From contig NZ_SJOO01000008.1 in assembly GCF_004331265.1 (NCBI RefSeq), positions 124,001 to 188,000 on the forward strand: a DNA stretch of 64,000 nt, given 5' to 3'. The position numbers and the translations under genes were made by a program. This DNA is from Enterobacter wuhouensis (lineage in GTDB: Bacteria; Pseudomonadota; Gammaproteobacteria; Enterobacterales; Enterobacteriaceae). Within the stretch, counting starts at the first letter, position 1, and each line of letters begins with the position of its first letter. Under the pieces are notes generated by a model, which ran no database searches, had not been told where the DNA came from, and saw only the letters and a program-made list of their open reading frames with translations. Shown here piece by piece: positions 48,692 to 63,215 of this stretch.

Positions 48692-50098
48692 ATGTCCAAG
48701 CAACAGATCGGCGTTGTCGGTATGGCAGTGATGGGGCGCAACCTGGCGCTCAACATCGAAAGCCGTGGTTATACCGTCTCCGTTTTCAACCGCTCCCGTG
48801 AAAAAACTGAAGAAGTGATTGCCGAAAACCCAGGCAAGAAACTGGTTCCTTTCTATACGGTTAAAGAGTTCGTTGAGTCCCTGGAAACGCCTCGTCGTAT
48901 CCTGTTAATGGTGAAAGCGGGCGCAGGTACCGATGCAGCAATCGACTCCCTGAAACCTTATCTGGATAAAGGCGACATCATCATTGATGGCGGCAATACC
49001 TTCTTCCAGGACACCATCCGTCGTAACCGTGAGCTCTCTGCTGAAGGCTTTAACTTCATCGGTACCGGTGTGTCCGGTGGTGAAGAGGGCGCGCTGAAAG
49101 GCCCATCTATTATGCCTGGCGGCCAGAAAGAAGCGTACGAGCTGGTTGCACCTATCCTGACCAAAATTGCTGCCGTCGCTGAAGACGGTGAGCCATGCGT
49201 CACCTACATCGGTGCCGACGGCGCAGGTCATTACGTTAAGATGGTTCACAACGGTATCGAATACGGCGATATGCAGCTGATTGCTGAGGCCTATTCCCTG
49301 CTGAAAGGCGGCCTGAACCTGACCAACGAAGAGCTGGCTGAAACCTTCACCGAATGGAATAAGGGCGAGCTGAACAGCTACCTGATCGACATCACCAAAG
49401 ATATCTTCACCAAAAAAGATGAAGACGGTAAATACCTGGTTGATGTGATTCTGGATGAAGCGGCAAACAAAGGCACCGGCAAATGGACCAGCCAGAGTTC
49501 TCTGGACCTCGGTGAACCGCTGTCTCTGATCACCGAATCCGTCTTTGCGCGCTATATCTCTTCCCTGAAAGAGCAGCGCGTTGCGGCATCCAAAGTGCTG
49601 TCTGGCCCACAGGCTAAACCAGCGGGTGAAAAAGCGGAATTCGTTGAGAAAGTTCGTCGTGCGCTGTACCTGGGTAAAATCGTCTCTTATGCACAGGGCT
49701 TCTCTCAGCTGCGTGCCGCTTCTGACGAAAACAACTGGGACCTGAACTACGGCGAAATCGCGAAGATCTTCCGCGCTGGCTGCATCATTCGCGCGCAGTT
49801 CCTGCAGAAAATCACCGATGCCTACGCAGAAAATGCGGGCATTGCGAACCTGCTGCTGGCTCCTTACTTCAAAAAAATCGCGGACGAATATCAGCAGGCG
49901 CTGCGTGACGTCGTTGCTTACGCTGTGCAGAACGGTATTCCGGTTCCGACCTTCTCCGCTGCGGTGGCCTACTACGACAGCTACCGTGCTGCGGTACTGC
50001 CTGCCAACCTGATTCAGGCGCAGCGCGACTACTTCGGTGCGCACACCTATAAACGTACCGACAAAGAAGGTGTGTTCCACACCGAATGGCTTGATTAA
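48692..50098 (+). CDS. gnd: 6-phosphogluconate dehydrogenase (decarboxylating)
   Basis: Oxidises 6-phosphogluconate to ribulose-5-phosphate and CO2 with NADP in the pentose phosphate pathway. The 468-residue product (E. coli 468) has the NADP loop [32 protein letters not shown], the catalytic [15 protein letters not shown] and the C-terminal tail. It follows an AGGAG ribosome binding site and ends at a strong intrinsic terminator. As in other enterics it is the right-hand border of the O-antigen block and often hitchhikes with it in recombination. Confidence 0.98.
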   Translation: MSKQQIGVVGMAVMGRNLALNIESRGYTVSVFNRSREKTEEVIAENPGKKLVPFYTVKEFVESLETPRRILLMVKAGAGTDAAIDSLKPYLDKGDIIIDGGNTFFQDTIRRNRELSAEGFNFIGTGVSGGEEGALKGPSIMPGGQKEAYELVAPILTKIAAVAEDGEPCVTYIGADGAGHYVKMVHNGIEYGDMQLIAEAYSLLKGGLNLTNEELAETFTEWNKGELNSYLIDITKDIFTKKDEDGKYLVDVILDEAANKGTGKWTSQSSLDLGEPLSLITESVFARYISSLKEQRVAASKVLSGPQAKPAGEKAEFVEKVRRALYLGKIVSYAQGFSQLRAASDENNWDLNYGEIAKIFRAGCIIRAQFLQKITDAYAENAGIANLLLAPYFKKIADEYQQALRDVVAYAVQNGIPVPTFSAAVAYYDSYRAAVLPANLIQAQRDYFGAHTYKRTDKEGVFHTEWLD

Positions 50099-50125
50099 TC
50101 CGATCTCGGTCTAGCCATTTCACTA

Positions 50126-50152
50126 AGCCCGGTAGCGATACCGGGCTTTTTT
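50126..50152 (+). terminator. Intrinsic terminator after gnd
   Basis: A perfect 9-base stem AGCCCGGTA / TACCGGGCT with a GCGA loop, followed by a T-run (50147-50152). Confidence 0.9.
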
Positions 50153-50191
50153 GTCCCGACCAATCCACTCACTTTTAATGGAATAGATTGC

Positions 50192-51277
50192 GTGAAAATT
50201 CTTGTTACTGGTGGTGCCGGTTTTATCGGCTCTGCTGTCATCCGACATATTATTAGCAATACACGGGATAGCGTTGTTAACGTTGATAAACTGACCTATG
50301 CCGGTAACCTGGAATCCTTGCGTGAGGTAAGCGATAGCGACCGTTATGTTTTTGAGCATGCTGACATATGCGATAAAGATGCAATGGAGCGTATTTTTGC
50401 TGCTCACCAGCCCGATGCAGTAATGCATCTCGCTGCAGAAAGCCATGTCGATCGTTCAATTACCGGGCCAGCCGCGTTTATCGAAACCAATATTGTTGGC
50501 ACCTACGTCCTGCTGGAGACCAGCCGTGCCTACTGGGCTTCACTGAATGATGCGGCAAGAAACGCATTCCGTTTTCACCATATCTCAACCGATGAAGTCT
50601 ACGGCGATTTACCGCATCCAGATGAACGTCACGACGCCGGGCCGTTGCCCATGTTTACGGAAAAAACGTCTTACGCGCCAAGTAGCCCTTATTCCGCATC
50701 CAAGGCGTCGAGCGATCATTTAGTGCGCGCATGGACGCGCACATATGGCCTGCCAACGATTGTGACGAACTGTTCAAATAACTACGGGCCTTATCATTTC
50801 CCCGAGAAACTTATTCCGCTTGTCATTCTGAATGCGCTGGAAGGCAAACCCTTACCGATTTACGGCAAGGGCGATCAGATCCGCGACTGGTTATACGTGG
50901 AAGATCACGCACGTGCGCTGTATACCGTTGTGACAACGGGAGCCGTGGGGGAAACGTATAATATTGGCGGGTACAACGAGAAGAAAAATATCGAGGTTGT
51001 CCACACCATATGCGATCTGCTGGATGAAATCGTACCCAGGGAAATATCCTATCGGGAACAAATTACCTATGTAACTGACCGTCCGGGGCACGACCGCCGC
51101 TACGCGATTGACGCTCAAAAAATTAGCGCCGAGCTGGGCTGGAAACCGCAGGAAACCTTTGAAAGCGGCATTCGCAAAACGGTTGAATGGTATTTGAACA
51201 ATCAGGAATGGGTCTCTAATGTTAAAAGTGGCGCCTATAAAAGCTGGATCGATCAGAATTATGGGGAGCGTAAGTAA
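50192..51277 (+). CDS. rmlB: dTDP-glucose 4,6-dehydratase
   Basis: Second step of dTDP-sugar synthesis: dTDP-glucose to dTDP-4-keto-6-deoxyglucose. The 361-residue SDR enzyme has the NAD loop [16 protein letters not shown], the active-site [16 protein letters not shown] and [15 protein letters not shown]. The stop shares a base with rmlA. In Klebsiella and relatives rmlBADC often sits at this place between gnd and ugd; here rmlD and rmlC are missing. A second paralogue, rffG, is expected elsewhere in the genome. Confidence 0.95.
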   Translation: MKILVTGGAGFIGSAVIRHIISNTRDSVVNVDKLTYAGNLESLREVSDSDRYVFEHADICDKDAMERIFAAHQPDAVMHLAAESHVDRSITGPAAFIETNIVGTYVLLETSRAYWASLNDAARNAFRFHHISTDEVYGDLPHPDERHDAGPLPMFTEKTSYAPSSPYSASKASSDHLVRAWTRTYGLPTIVTNCSNNYGPYHFPEKLIPLVILNALEGKPLPIYGKGDQIRDWLYVEDHARALYTVVTTGAVGETYNIGGYNEKKNIEVVHTICDLLDEIVPREISYREQITYVTDRPGHDRRYAIDAQKISAELGWKPQETFESGIRKTVEWYLNNQEWVSNVKSGAYKSWIDQNYGERK

Positions 51278-52158
51278 TGACTAAGCGTAAAGGTATCATT
51301 CTGGCCGGCGGCTCCGGTACCCGGCTCTACCCGGTCACGATGGCGGTAAGCAAACAGCTGTTGCCGATTTACGATAAGCCGATGATCTATTATCCGCTAT
51401 CAACGCTGATGCTTGCCGGCATCAGGGATATCCTGATTATCAGCACGCCACAGGATACGCCCCGTTTTGAGCAACTGCTGGGTGATGGCAGCCAGTGGGG
51501 ATTGCGTCTGCAGTATAAGGTGCAGCCGAGCCCCGACGGGCTTGCTCAGGCCTTTATCCTTGGCGAAGAGTTTATCGGTGACGACAACTGCGCGCTGGTG
51601 TTAGGCGATAACATTTTCTACGGACATGACCTGCCTCGGCTGCTTGAAGGGGCTGCCGGTCAGGAAGAGGGGGCGACCGTGTTCGCCTATCATGTCAGCG
51701 ATCCGGAACGTTATGGTGTTGTTGAGTTCGACAAAGAAGGCACCGCAATTGGCCTTGAGGAGAAACCTCAGCATCCAAAAAGTAATTACGCCATCACCGG
51801 CCTTTATTTTTATGACAATGATGTCATTGAAATGGCCAAGGGCTTGAGCCCGTCGGATAGAGGCGAACTGGAAATCACCGATATCAACCGTCTGTATATG
51901 CAGCAGGGGCGACTGTCTGTCGCAATGATGAGACGAGGCTACGCCTGGCTGGACACGGGAACACACCAGAGCATGATTGAGGCGAGTAATTTTATCGCAA
52001 CAATTGAAGAACGACAGGGGCTTAAAGTTTCTTGTCCGGAAGAGATTGCGTTTCGTAGAGGATTTATCGATGCGGAACAGCTTATGCTGCTTGCAGAGCC
52101 GCTGAAAAAGACCGGATATGGTCAATATCTGCTTAACCTTACCAAGGGATTAGTCTGA
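51277..52158 (+). CDS. rmlA: Glucose-1-phosphate thymidylyltransferase
   Basis: Makes dTDP-glucose from dTTP and glucose-1-phosphate. The 293-residue product has the nucleotidyltransferase start [20 protein letters not shown] and the family's [11 protein letters not shown] and [11 protein letters not shown]. It is coupled to rmlB by a one-base overlap. No rmlC or rmlD follows; a 238-base gap leads to ugd. The enzyme itself looks intact. Confidence 0.95.
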   Translation: MTKRKGIILAGGSGTRLYPVTMAVSKQLLPIYDKPMIYYPLSTLMLAGIRDILIISTPQDTPRFEQLLGDGSQWGLRLQYKVQPSPDGLAQAFILGEEFIGDDNCALVLGDNIFYGHDLPRLLEGAAGQEEGATVFAYHVSDPERYGVVEFDKEGTAIGLEEKPQHPKSNYAITGLYFYDNDVIEMAKGLSPSDRGELEITDINRLYMQQGRLSVAMMRRGYAWLDTGTHQSMIEASNFIATIEERQGLKVSCPEEIAFRRGFIDAEQLMLLAEPLKKTGYGQYLLNLTKGLV

Positions 52159-52396
52159 TTTGAGCCAGCCCGCTGTTTAACCATTTTAGCTGCCTATAAG
52201 CGTTAAGTACCCCACTATTGCTGGAAAGCCGGTACTTAAGGCGCTGTTTCGGTAACGGGCGCAGTGGCGTCAACGTATTCACCAGCCCGGCGTGCACCTT
52301 GACAGTGAATTGGCATTAGCGATAAAAAACCACCAGTTAATCATTGTGGTGACCCTTTGAATGTCACCAGAAACTCATACTGAAGAAGCCAAACGA
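52159..52396. promoter_or_regulatory. rmlA-ugd gap with candidate ugd promoter
   Basis: A 238-base gap. A TTGACA hexamer at 52299-52304 could be a -35 box for ugd, but the -10 is unclear. Translations on both strands gave short stretches I could not assign to RmlC, RmlD or a transposase. It may hold the scar of a deletion of rmlD and rmlC. Confidence 0.35.
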
Positions 52397-53563
52397 ATGA
52401 AAATAACCATCTCCGGAACAGGCTATGTTGGCCTTTCAAACGGTATCCTGATTGCGCAGCACCATGAAGTGGTCGCGCTGGACATCGTGCAGGCCAAAGT
52501 GGATATGCTTAATCAGAAACAATCGCCGATTGTGGATAAAGAGATCCAGGATTATCTTTCAAACAAGCCGCTGAATTTCCGCGCGACGACGGATAAAGAA
52601 GATGCCTACCGCGATGCGGATTATGTCATCATCGCCACGCCGACCGATTACGACCCAAAGACGAACTACTTCAACACCTCAACGGTTGAGGCTGTGATCA
52701 AGGACGTGATCGCGATTAACCCGAATGCGGTGATGGTTATCAAGTCGACCATTCCGGTAGGTTTCACCCAGTCCATCAAAGAGAAGTTTGGTATCGATAA
52801 TATCTTCTTCTCGCCAGAGTTTCTGCGCGAGGGCAGGGCGTTATACGATAACCTGCACCCATCCCGTATCGTGATTGGTGAACGCTCCGAGCGTGCAGAG
52901 CGTTTTGCCGCGCTGCTGCAGGAAGGCGCGGTTAAGAAAGATATTGCGGTACTGTTCACCGATTCTACCGAAGCCGAGGCGATTAAGCTGTTTGCCAACA
53001 CCTATCTGGCGATGCGCGTGGCTTACTTCAACGAACTGGACAGCTACGCCGAGAGCCTGGGGCTCAACACGCGTCAGATCATTGAAGGCGTCTGTCTGGA
53101 CCCGCGCATTGGCAATCACTATAACAACCCGTCATTCGGTTACGGCGGTTACTGTCTGCCGAAAGATACCAAACAGCTGCTGGCAAACTATCAGGCCGTG
53201 CCAAACAATCTGATTTCGGCGATTGTTGATGCGAACCGCACGCGCAAGGATTTCATCTCTGATTCCATTCTTGCTCGCCATCCGAAAGTCGTGGGCGTGT
53301 ACCGTCTGATCATGAAGAGCGGTTCCGATAACTTCCGCGCCTCTTCCATTCAGGGGATCATGAAGCGTATTAAGGCCAAAGGCGTTCAGGTTATTATCTA
53401 TGAGCCAGCGATGCAGGAAGACGAGTTCTTCCATTCACGTGTGATTCGCGATCTGGATGCCTTCAAGAAAGAAGCAGATGTGATCATCTCTAACCGCATG
53501 GCTGAAGAGCTGGCGGACGTGGCGGATAAGGTTTATACCCGCGATCTCTTTGGCAGCGACTGA
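52397..53563 (+). CDS. ugd: UDP-glucose 6-dehydrogenase
   Basis: Oxidises UDP-glucose to UDP-glucuronic acid in two NAD-dependent steps, supplying colanic acid and lipid A aminoarabinose synthesis. The 388-residue product equals E. coli Ugd, with [40 protein letters not shown] and the catalytic cysteine in [14 protein letters not shown]. The ATG at 52397 gives the standard start; an in-frame ATG at 52361 adds 12 residues. It shares a bidirectional terminator with convergent uge. Confidence 0.97.
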   Translation: MKITISGTGYVGLSNGILIAQHHEVVALDIVQAKVDMLNQKQSPIVDKEIQDYLSNKPLNFRATTDKEDAYRDADYVIIATPTDYDPKTNYFNTSTVEAVIKDVIAINPNAVMVIKSTIPVGFTQSIKEKFGIDNIFFSPEFLREGRALYDNLHPSRIVIGERSERAERFAALLQEGAVKKDIAVLFTDSTEAEAIKLFANTYLAMRVAYFNELDSYAESLGLNTRQIIEGVCLDPRIGNHYNNPSFGYGGYCLPKDTKQLLANYQAVPNNLISAIVDANRTRKDFISDSILARHPKVVGVYRLIMKSGSDNFRASSIQGIMKRIKAKGVQVIIYEPAMQEDEFFHSRVIRDLDAFKKEADVIISNRMAEELADVADKVYTRDLFGSD

Positions 53564-53582
53564 TATTCAGTCTGCAGCACAT

Positions 53583-53611
53583 AAAAAACCCGGCTATCAG
53601 GCCGGGTTTTT
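53583..53611. terminator. Bidirectional intrinsic terminator between ugd and uge
   Basis: The stem CCCGGC / GCCGGG with a TATCAG loop is flanked by an A-run on the left and a T-run on the right, so it can terminate both convergent genes. Confidence 0.88.
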
Positions 53612-53614
53612 GTT

Positions 53615-54619
53615 TTAGACCTTGTAGAAGTCGCGGTACCAGTCGACAAACTTCTTCACCCCGTCCTTAACGGTCGTTTGCGGTTTAAAGCCTACCACGT
53701 CGTAAAGCGGCTTAGTGTCCGCGCTGGTTTCCAGAACATCGCCAGGCTGAATAGGCATCATGTTCTTGTCGGCTTCTTTACCCAGCGCTTCTTCCAGGGC
53801 GGTAATGTAATCCATCAGTTCTACAGGGGAACTGTTACCGATGTTGTACACGTGATAAGGCGCGGAGCTGGATGCCGGAGAACCGGTTTCGACGGTCCAG
53901 TCAGGATTGGCCTGCGGAATCACGTCCTGGAGACGAATAATCGCCTCAACGATATCGTCGATGTAGGTAAAGTCGCGCTTCATCTTGCCGTAGTTGTATA
54001 CGTCGATGCTTTTCCCTTCGATCATCGCTTTGGTGAATTTAAACAGCGCCATGTCCGGGCGACCCCAGGGGCCATACACGGTAAAGAAACGCAGGCCGGT
54101 GGTCGGCAGGTTGTACAGATGCGAATAGGTATGCGACATCAGCTCGTTGGCTTTTTTGGTTGCTGCGTACAGCGAAACCGGATGGTCTACCGAGTCATCC
54201 GTTGAGAACGGCATCTTGCGATTGAGGCCGTACACGGAGCTTGATGATGCATAAAGCAGGTGCTGGACGTTGTTGTGGCGACAGCCTTCCAGAACGTTGA
54301 GATGCCCAATCAGGTTGGCATCTGCGTAAGCGTGCGGGTTATCCAGAGAGTAGCGAACGCCGGCCTGTGCGGCCAGGTGAATCACGCGATCGAATTTCTC
54401 ATCCGCAAACAGCGCCGCCATGCCTTCACGGTCTGCCAGGTCAAGCTTGTGGAATGTGAAATTGTCAGATTTCAACAGGTCCAGACGAGCCAGTTTGAGG
54501 TTAACATCATAGTAGTCATTGAGATTATCAATACCGATAACCTGATGACCAGCATCGAGGAGCCGCTTGCTGACATTCGCACCGATAAATCCCGCTGCGC
54601 CCGTAACCAGAAATTTCAT
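53615..54619 (-). CDS. uge: UDP-glucuronate 4-epimerase (Uge/Gla type)
   Basis: Converts the Ugd product UDP-glucuronate to UDP-galacturonate. The 334-residue SDR enzyme begins [20 protein letters not shown] and has [17 protein letters not shown] and the YxxxK in [10 protein letters not shown]. Length and sequence resemble Klebsiella uge, which lies beside ugd there too. I chose the ATG at 54619; an in-frame ATG at 54631 adds four residues. UDP-GalA could serve LPS core or capsule; colanic acid itself uses GlcA. Related UDP-glucose/GlcNAc epimerases are less likely given the ugd neighbour. Confidence 0.88.
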   Translation of the reverse strand: MKFLVTGAAGFIGANVSKRLLDAGHQVIGIDNLNDYYDVNLKLARLDLLKSDNFTFHKLDLADREGMAALFADEKFDRVIHLAAQAGVRYSLDNPHAYADANLIGHLNVLEGCRHNNVQHLLYASSSSVYGLNRKMPFSTDDSVDHPVSLYAATKKANELMSHTYSHLYNLPTTGLRFFTVYGPWGRPDMALFKFTKAMIEGKSIDVYNYGKMKRDFTYIDDIVEAIIRLQDVIPQANPDWTVETGSPASSSAPYHVYNIGNSSPVELMDYITALEEALGKEADKNMMPIQPGDVLETSADTKPLYDVVGFKPQTTVKDGVKKFVDWYRDFYKV

Positions 54620-54812
54620 ATCATCCCTCATTCACACATGTTCTTACAGATGCCATAACGCACCAGATTGTGTCTATCATAGCGCGATGGGTGCTACTTA
54701 CATAACCCATCTTTCCGATATAACTCATCGGATTCTTATAGAAAAATCGGCAGCAACAGATACACTATGTAAACATGATTATTTTTGCCCTTTTTCATTT
54801 GTTAGGGATTGT

Positions 54813-55793
54813 ATGACGCAAAACAACAATAACCTGGTCACGCGAAGCAATGACCCGGAGCAAATTGATTTACTTGATCTAGTGCTACAGCTGTGGCGTG
54901 GGAAGTGGACGATAATTACCTTTGTTATTGTTTTTATCGTGCTAGCTGTTGGATATATTACCGTCGCTAAAGAGAAATGGACCTCAACGGCGATCATCGC
55001 GCAGCCTGACGCGGCGCAGATTGCAACCTATAACAACGCCTTAAACATCCTGTATGGCAATGCGGCGCCTGCGATGCTGGACATACAGACCCGCGCAATT
55101 GGACGCTTTAACTCCTCTTTTTCTGCGTTGTCACAGGCACTTGAAAATCAGGAAGTGCCAGAGAAGCTGACAATTGAGCCAGCGGTGAAGGGACAAGCGC
55201 TGCCATTAAGCGTCTCATACCAGGGTGAATCCGCTGAAGCTGCACAAAAGCAGCTGGCGCAATACATCCAGCTGATCGATGAGCAAACGGCGAAAGAGCT
55301 GACCGTTGACCTCAAAGACAACATCAAACAGCAGATCACAACCCTGAATGACTCCCTGGAAAACCAGGAGAAGGTCTCTCAGGAGCAAAAAGACCTGCGA
55401 ATTAAGCAGATCACCGAGGCGCTTAAGAACGCCGAGGCTGCAAAAATCACGACTCCTCAGATCCAACAGACTCAGGATGTGACCCAGGAAACCATGTTCC
55501 TTTTGGGTAGCGAAGCGCTGAAATCAATGATTGATAACGAAGCGTCTCGCCCGCTGGTATTCTCTGGTGCTTACTACCAGACCAAGCAAAACCTTCTGGA
55601 TATCGAGAATCTGAACGTGAATCCGGACACCATCCACGTTTACCGTTATGTGATGAAGCCGAACTTACCCATCCGCCGCGACAGCCCGAAAAAAGCCATT
55701 ACGCTTATTCTGGCCGTGCTGCTGGGCGGGGTTATCGGGTCCGGTGTGGTGTTGGGACGTAATGCGTTGCGAAACTACAAGCCAAAAGCCTGA
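54813..55793 (+). CDS. wzzB: WzzB, O-antigen chain length regulator
   Basis: Inner-membrane polysaccharide co-polymerase that sets the modal O-antigen chain length made by Wzy. The 326-residue product (E. coli 326) has two membrane segments (about 32-52 and 296-316) around a coiled periplasmic domain, and the proline-rich PNLPIRRDSPKKA before the second. The ATG at 54813 was chosen; the in-frame extension to 54567 lacks homology and overlaps the uge start. Its presence supports an O-antigen role for the galF-gnd locus. Confidence 0.95.
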   Translation: MTQNNNNLVTRSNDPEQIDLLDLVLQLWRGKWTIITFVIVFIVLAVGYITVAKEKWTSTAIIAQPDAAQIATYNNALNILYGNAAPAMLDIQTRAIGRFNSSFSALSQALENQEVPEKLTIEPAVKGQALPLSVSYQGESAEAAQKQLAQYIQLIDEQTAKELTVDLKDNIKQQITTLNDSLENQEKVSQEQKDLRIKQITEALKNAEAAKITTPQIQQTQDVTQETMFLLGSEALKSMIDNEASRPLVFSGAYYQTKQNLLDIENLNVNPDTIHVYRYVMKPNLPIRRDSPKKAITLILAVLLGGVIGSGVVLGRNALRNYKPKA

Positions 55794-55802
55794 TTCAGAA
55801 AC

Positions 55803-55836
55803 AAAAAAAGACCGGGTCTCCCCGGTCTTTTTTTTT
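55803..55836. terminator. Bidirectional intrinsic terminator between wzzB and hisI
   Basis: The stem AAAGACCGGG / CCCGGTCTTT with a TCTC loop has a long A-run on the left and a T-run on the right, serving both wzzB and the convergent his operon. Confidence 0.9.
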
Positions 55837-56439
55837 ATTTATGGCGCTTACGTAAATTCTCAATCACCGCCGTTAAGTCCAGCTCCTGATCCTGAAGGAG
55901 CACCAGCAGGTGATACATCAGGTCAGACGCCTCGTTAGTCAGCTCGTCACGGTCACGTACCGTTGCGGCCAGCGCCGTCTCAACCCCTTCTTCGCCCACC
56001 TTCTGCGCAATGCGCTTGGTCCCGCTGGCGTATAGCTTTGCGGTATACGAACTTTCCGGATCGGCGGTTTTACGCTCTGCCAGCAGCTGTTCCAGCTGAT
56101 ACAGGAACAGCCACTGGTGGCTCGCTTCACCAAAGCAGCTGCTGGTCCCTTTATGGCAGGTTGGGCCAATTGGATCGGCCAGCACCAGCAGGGTGTCGTT
56201 ATCGCAGTCCGGCGCAATGCTGACCACGTTCAGGAAATGCCCGGATGTTTCGCCTTTGGTCCACAGGCGCTGTTTGGTGCGCGAGAAAAACGTCACCTTT
56301 CCGCTGTCGAGCGTTTTCGCCAGCGCGTCCTGGTTCATATACCCCAGCATCAGCACTTCGCCTGAGACGGCATGTTGTACAACCACCGGCAGTAATCCGT
56401 CAGTTTTTTCCCAGTCCAGCTGCGCCTGTTGTTGCTCTG

Positions 56440-56446
<7 letters not shown>
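55835..56446 (-). CDS. hisI: HisIE: phosphoribosyl-AMP cyclohydrolase / phosphoribosyl-ATP pyrophosphatase
   Basis: Bifunctional enzyme of steps two and three of histidine synthesis. The 203-residue product has the N-terminal HisI domain ([20 protein letters not shown]; cysteine- and histidine-rich metal sites around CDNDTLL and [12 protein letters not shown]) and the C-terminal HisE helical domain ([20 protein letters not shown]). It is the last gene of the operon and overlaps hisF by seven bases. Confidence 0.97.
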
Positions 56447-61951
<5,505 letters not shown>

Positions 61952-61956
61952 GGCCG

Positions 61957-62856
61957 TTACTCCATCATCTTCTCAATTGGCAGCACCAGAATAGAGCTTG
62001 CGCCCAGCGCCTTGAGTTTTTCCATAGTTTCCCAGAACAGGGTTTCGCTGCTCACCATGTGCATGGCTACGCGCTGCTGATCGCCTGCCAGCGGCAGAAT
62101 GGTTGGGCGTTCAGCGCCCGGCAGCAGGGCAATAACTTCGTCCAGGCGGTCGGTTGGGGCGTGCATCATGATGTATTTAGATTCACGTGCCTGAATCACG
62201 CCCTGAATGCGGGTCAGCAGCCTGTCGATAAGCTGCTGCTTGGCATCGGCCATCTCGCCGTCGCGCTGGATAAGGCAGGCTTTAGAGCGGTAGATGACCT
62301 CCACTTCGCGCAGGCCGTTCGCTTCCAGCGTCGCGCCGGTAGAGACGAGATCGCAGATGGCGTCCGCCAGGCCTGCGCGCGGCGCCACTTCTACGGAGCC
62401 GTTCAGCAGGCAGGATTTAAACTGCACGCCTTTCTGGTCAAGGTAACGCTTTAACAGGTGAGGGTAAGAGGTGGCGATGCGTTTGCCGTTCAGCGCGGCC
62501 GGGCCGTCCCAGGCTTCATCGGCAGGCGTTGCCAGCGACAGGCGGCAGCCGCCGAAGTCCAGACGGCGCAGCGTAAAGTAGCGCGGGTCTTCACCCTGGG
62601 CACGGCGGGTCAGCAGCTCTTCTTCCAGCACGTTTTCGCCGATAATGCCAAGGTCAACCACGCCGTCCATCACCAGGCCGGGGATATCGTCATCACGTAC
62701 GCGCAGAATATCGATTGGCATATTTTCAGCCAGGGCAATCAGGCGCTGGGTGTGCAGGTTGATTTTAATCCCGCAGCGGGCCAGCAGTTCGCGTGAATCG
62801 TCGCTTAAACGGCCTGATTTTTGAATAGCTATGCGTAAACGTGAGTTATCTAACAT
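61957..62856 (-). CDS. hisG: ATP phosphoribosyltransferase
   Basis: First enzyme of histidine synthesis, feedback-inhibited by histidine. The 299-residue long-form enzyme has [20 protein letters not shown] at the start, the PRPP-binding [20 protein letters not shown] and the C-terminal regulatory domain. It is the first structural gene behind the hisL attenuator. Confidence 0.97.
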   Translation of the reverse strand: MLDNSRLRIAIQKSGRLSDDSRELLARCGIKINLHTQRLIALAENMPIDILRVRDDDIPGLVMDGVVDLGIIGENVLEEELLTRRAQGEDPRYFTLRRLDFGGCRLSLATPADEAWDGPAALNGKRIATSYPHLLKRYLDQKGVQFKSCLLNGSVEVAPRAGLADAICDLVSTGATLEANGLREVEVIYRSKACLIQRDGEMADAKQQLIDRLLTRIQGVIQARESKYIMMHAPTDRLDEVIALLPGAERPTILPLAGDQQRVAMHMVSSETLFWETMEKLKALGASSILVLPIEKMME

Positions 62857-62889
62857 TCTGTTTTCCTCTTAACCTGTCTAAATTTGGTT

Positions 62890-62930
62890 CAAAAAAAAGC
62901 CCCCGGAAGAAGATCTTCCGGGGGCTTTTT
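62890..62930 (-). terminator. his operon attenuator terminator
   Basis: Arms AGCCCCCGGAAGA and TCTTCCGGGGGCT (62898-62910 and 62914-62926) with a three-base loop are followed, in the minus direction, by a run of eight U. It lies between hisL and hisG. When histidyl-tRNA is scarce, ribosome stalling on hisL favours the alternative antiterminator structure. Confidence 0.93.
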
Positions 62931-62989
62931 CATGCGTTCATGCACCACTGGAAGATCCAAACGTCTTCCAGCACACATCGCCTGAAAGA

Positions 62990-63040
62990 CTAGTCAGGAT
63001 GATGGTGATGATGGTGGTGTTTAAATTGAACGCGTGTCAT
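62990..63040 (-). CDS. hisL: his operon leader peptide
   Basis: A 16-residue leader, MTRVQFKHHHHHHHPD, with seven consecutive histidine codons that sense charged histidyl-tRNA for attenuation. It is identical to the leader known from E. coli and Salmonella. Start at 63040; TAG stop at 62990. Confidence 0.95.
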   Translation of the reverse strand: MTRVQFKHHHHHHHPD

Positions 63041-63079
63041 ATAAATTCTCGTTGAATGCTTATGCATTTGATGTCTTTT

Positions 63080-63109
63080 AACCTAAACCACTTATGCGAC
63101 AGAAAGCAA
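63080..63109 (-). promoter_or_regulatory. his operon promoter
   Basis: A -35-like TTGCTT (63104-63109 on the minus strand) and a -10-like TAGGTT (63080-63085) are 18 bases apart, and the sequence around them resembles the E. coli his promoter (GTGGTTTAGGTTAAAAGACATC). It is about 40 bases upstream of hisL. Confidence 0.6.
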
Positions 63110-63215
63110 GGGCTTTTTTTGATCATTAATTCATTTCATATTGATGCTATGAATTGTGTGTTTCTCAGGGCTAGCGTAGCCTTAATACAGACGATTGAGA
63201 GTCAGGAGAATGGGC

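Noticed and set aside
48905..50080. 391-codon minus-strand ORF inside gnd
   Set aside because: Antisense to a highly conserved gene; such shadow ORFs are common opposite strongly codon-biased genes.
54567..54812. Upstream extension of wzzB over the uge start
   Set aside because: It overlaps uge on the other strand and has no WzzB homology; the standard start is 54813.
62990..63018. GATGGT-type repeat as a possible simple repeat or CRISPR fragment
   Set aside because: It is the run of seven histidine codons of hisL on the minus strand. No array of repeats and spacers exists in the window.
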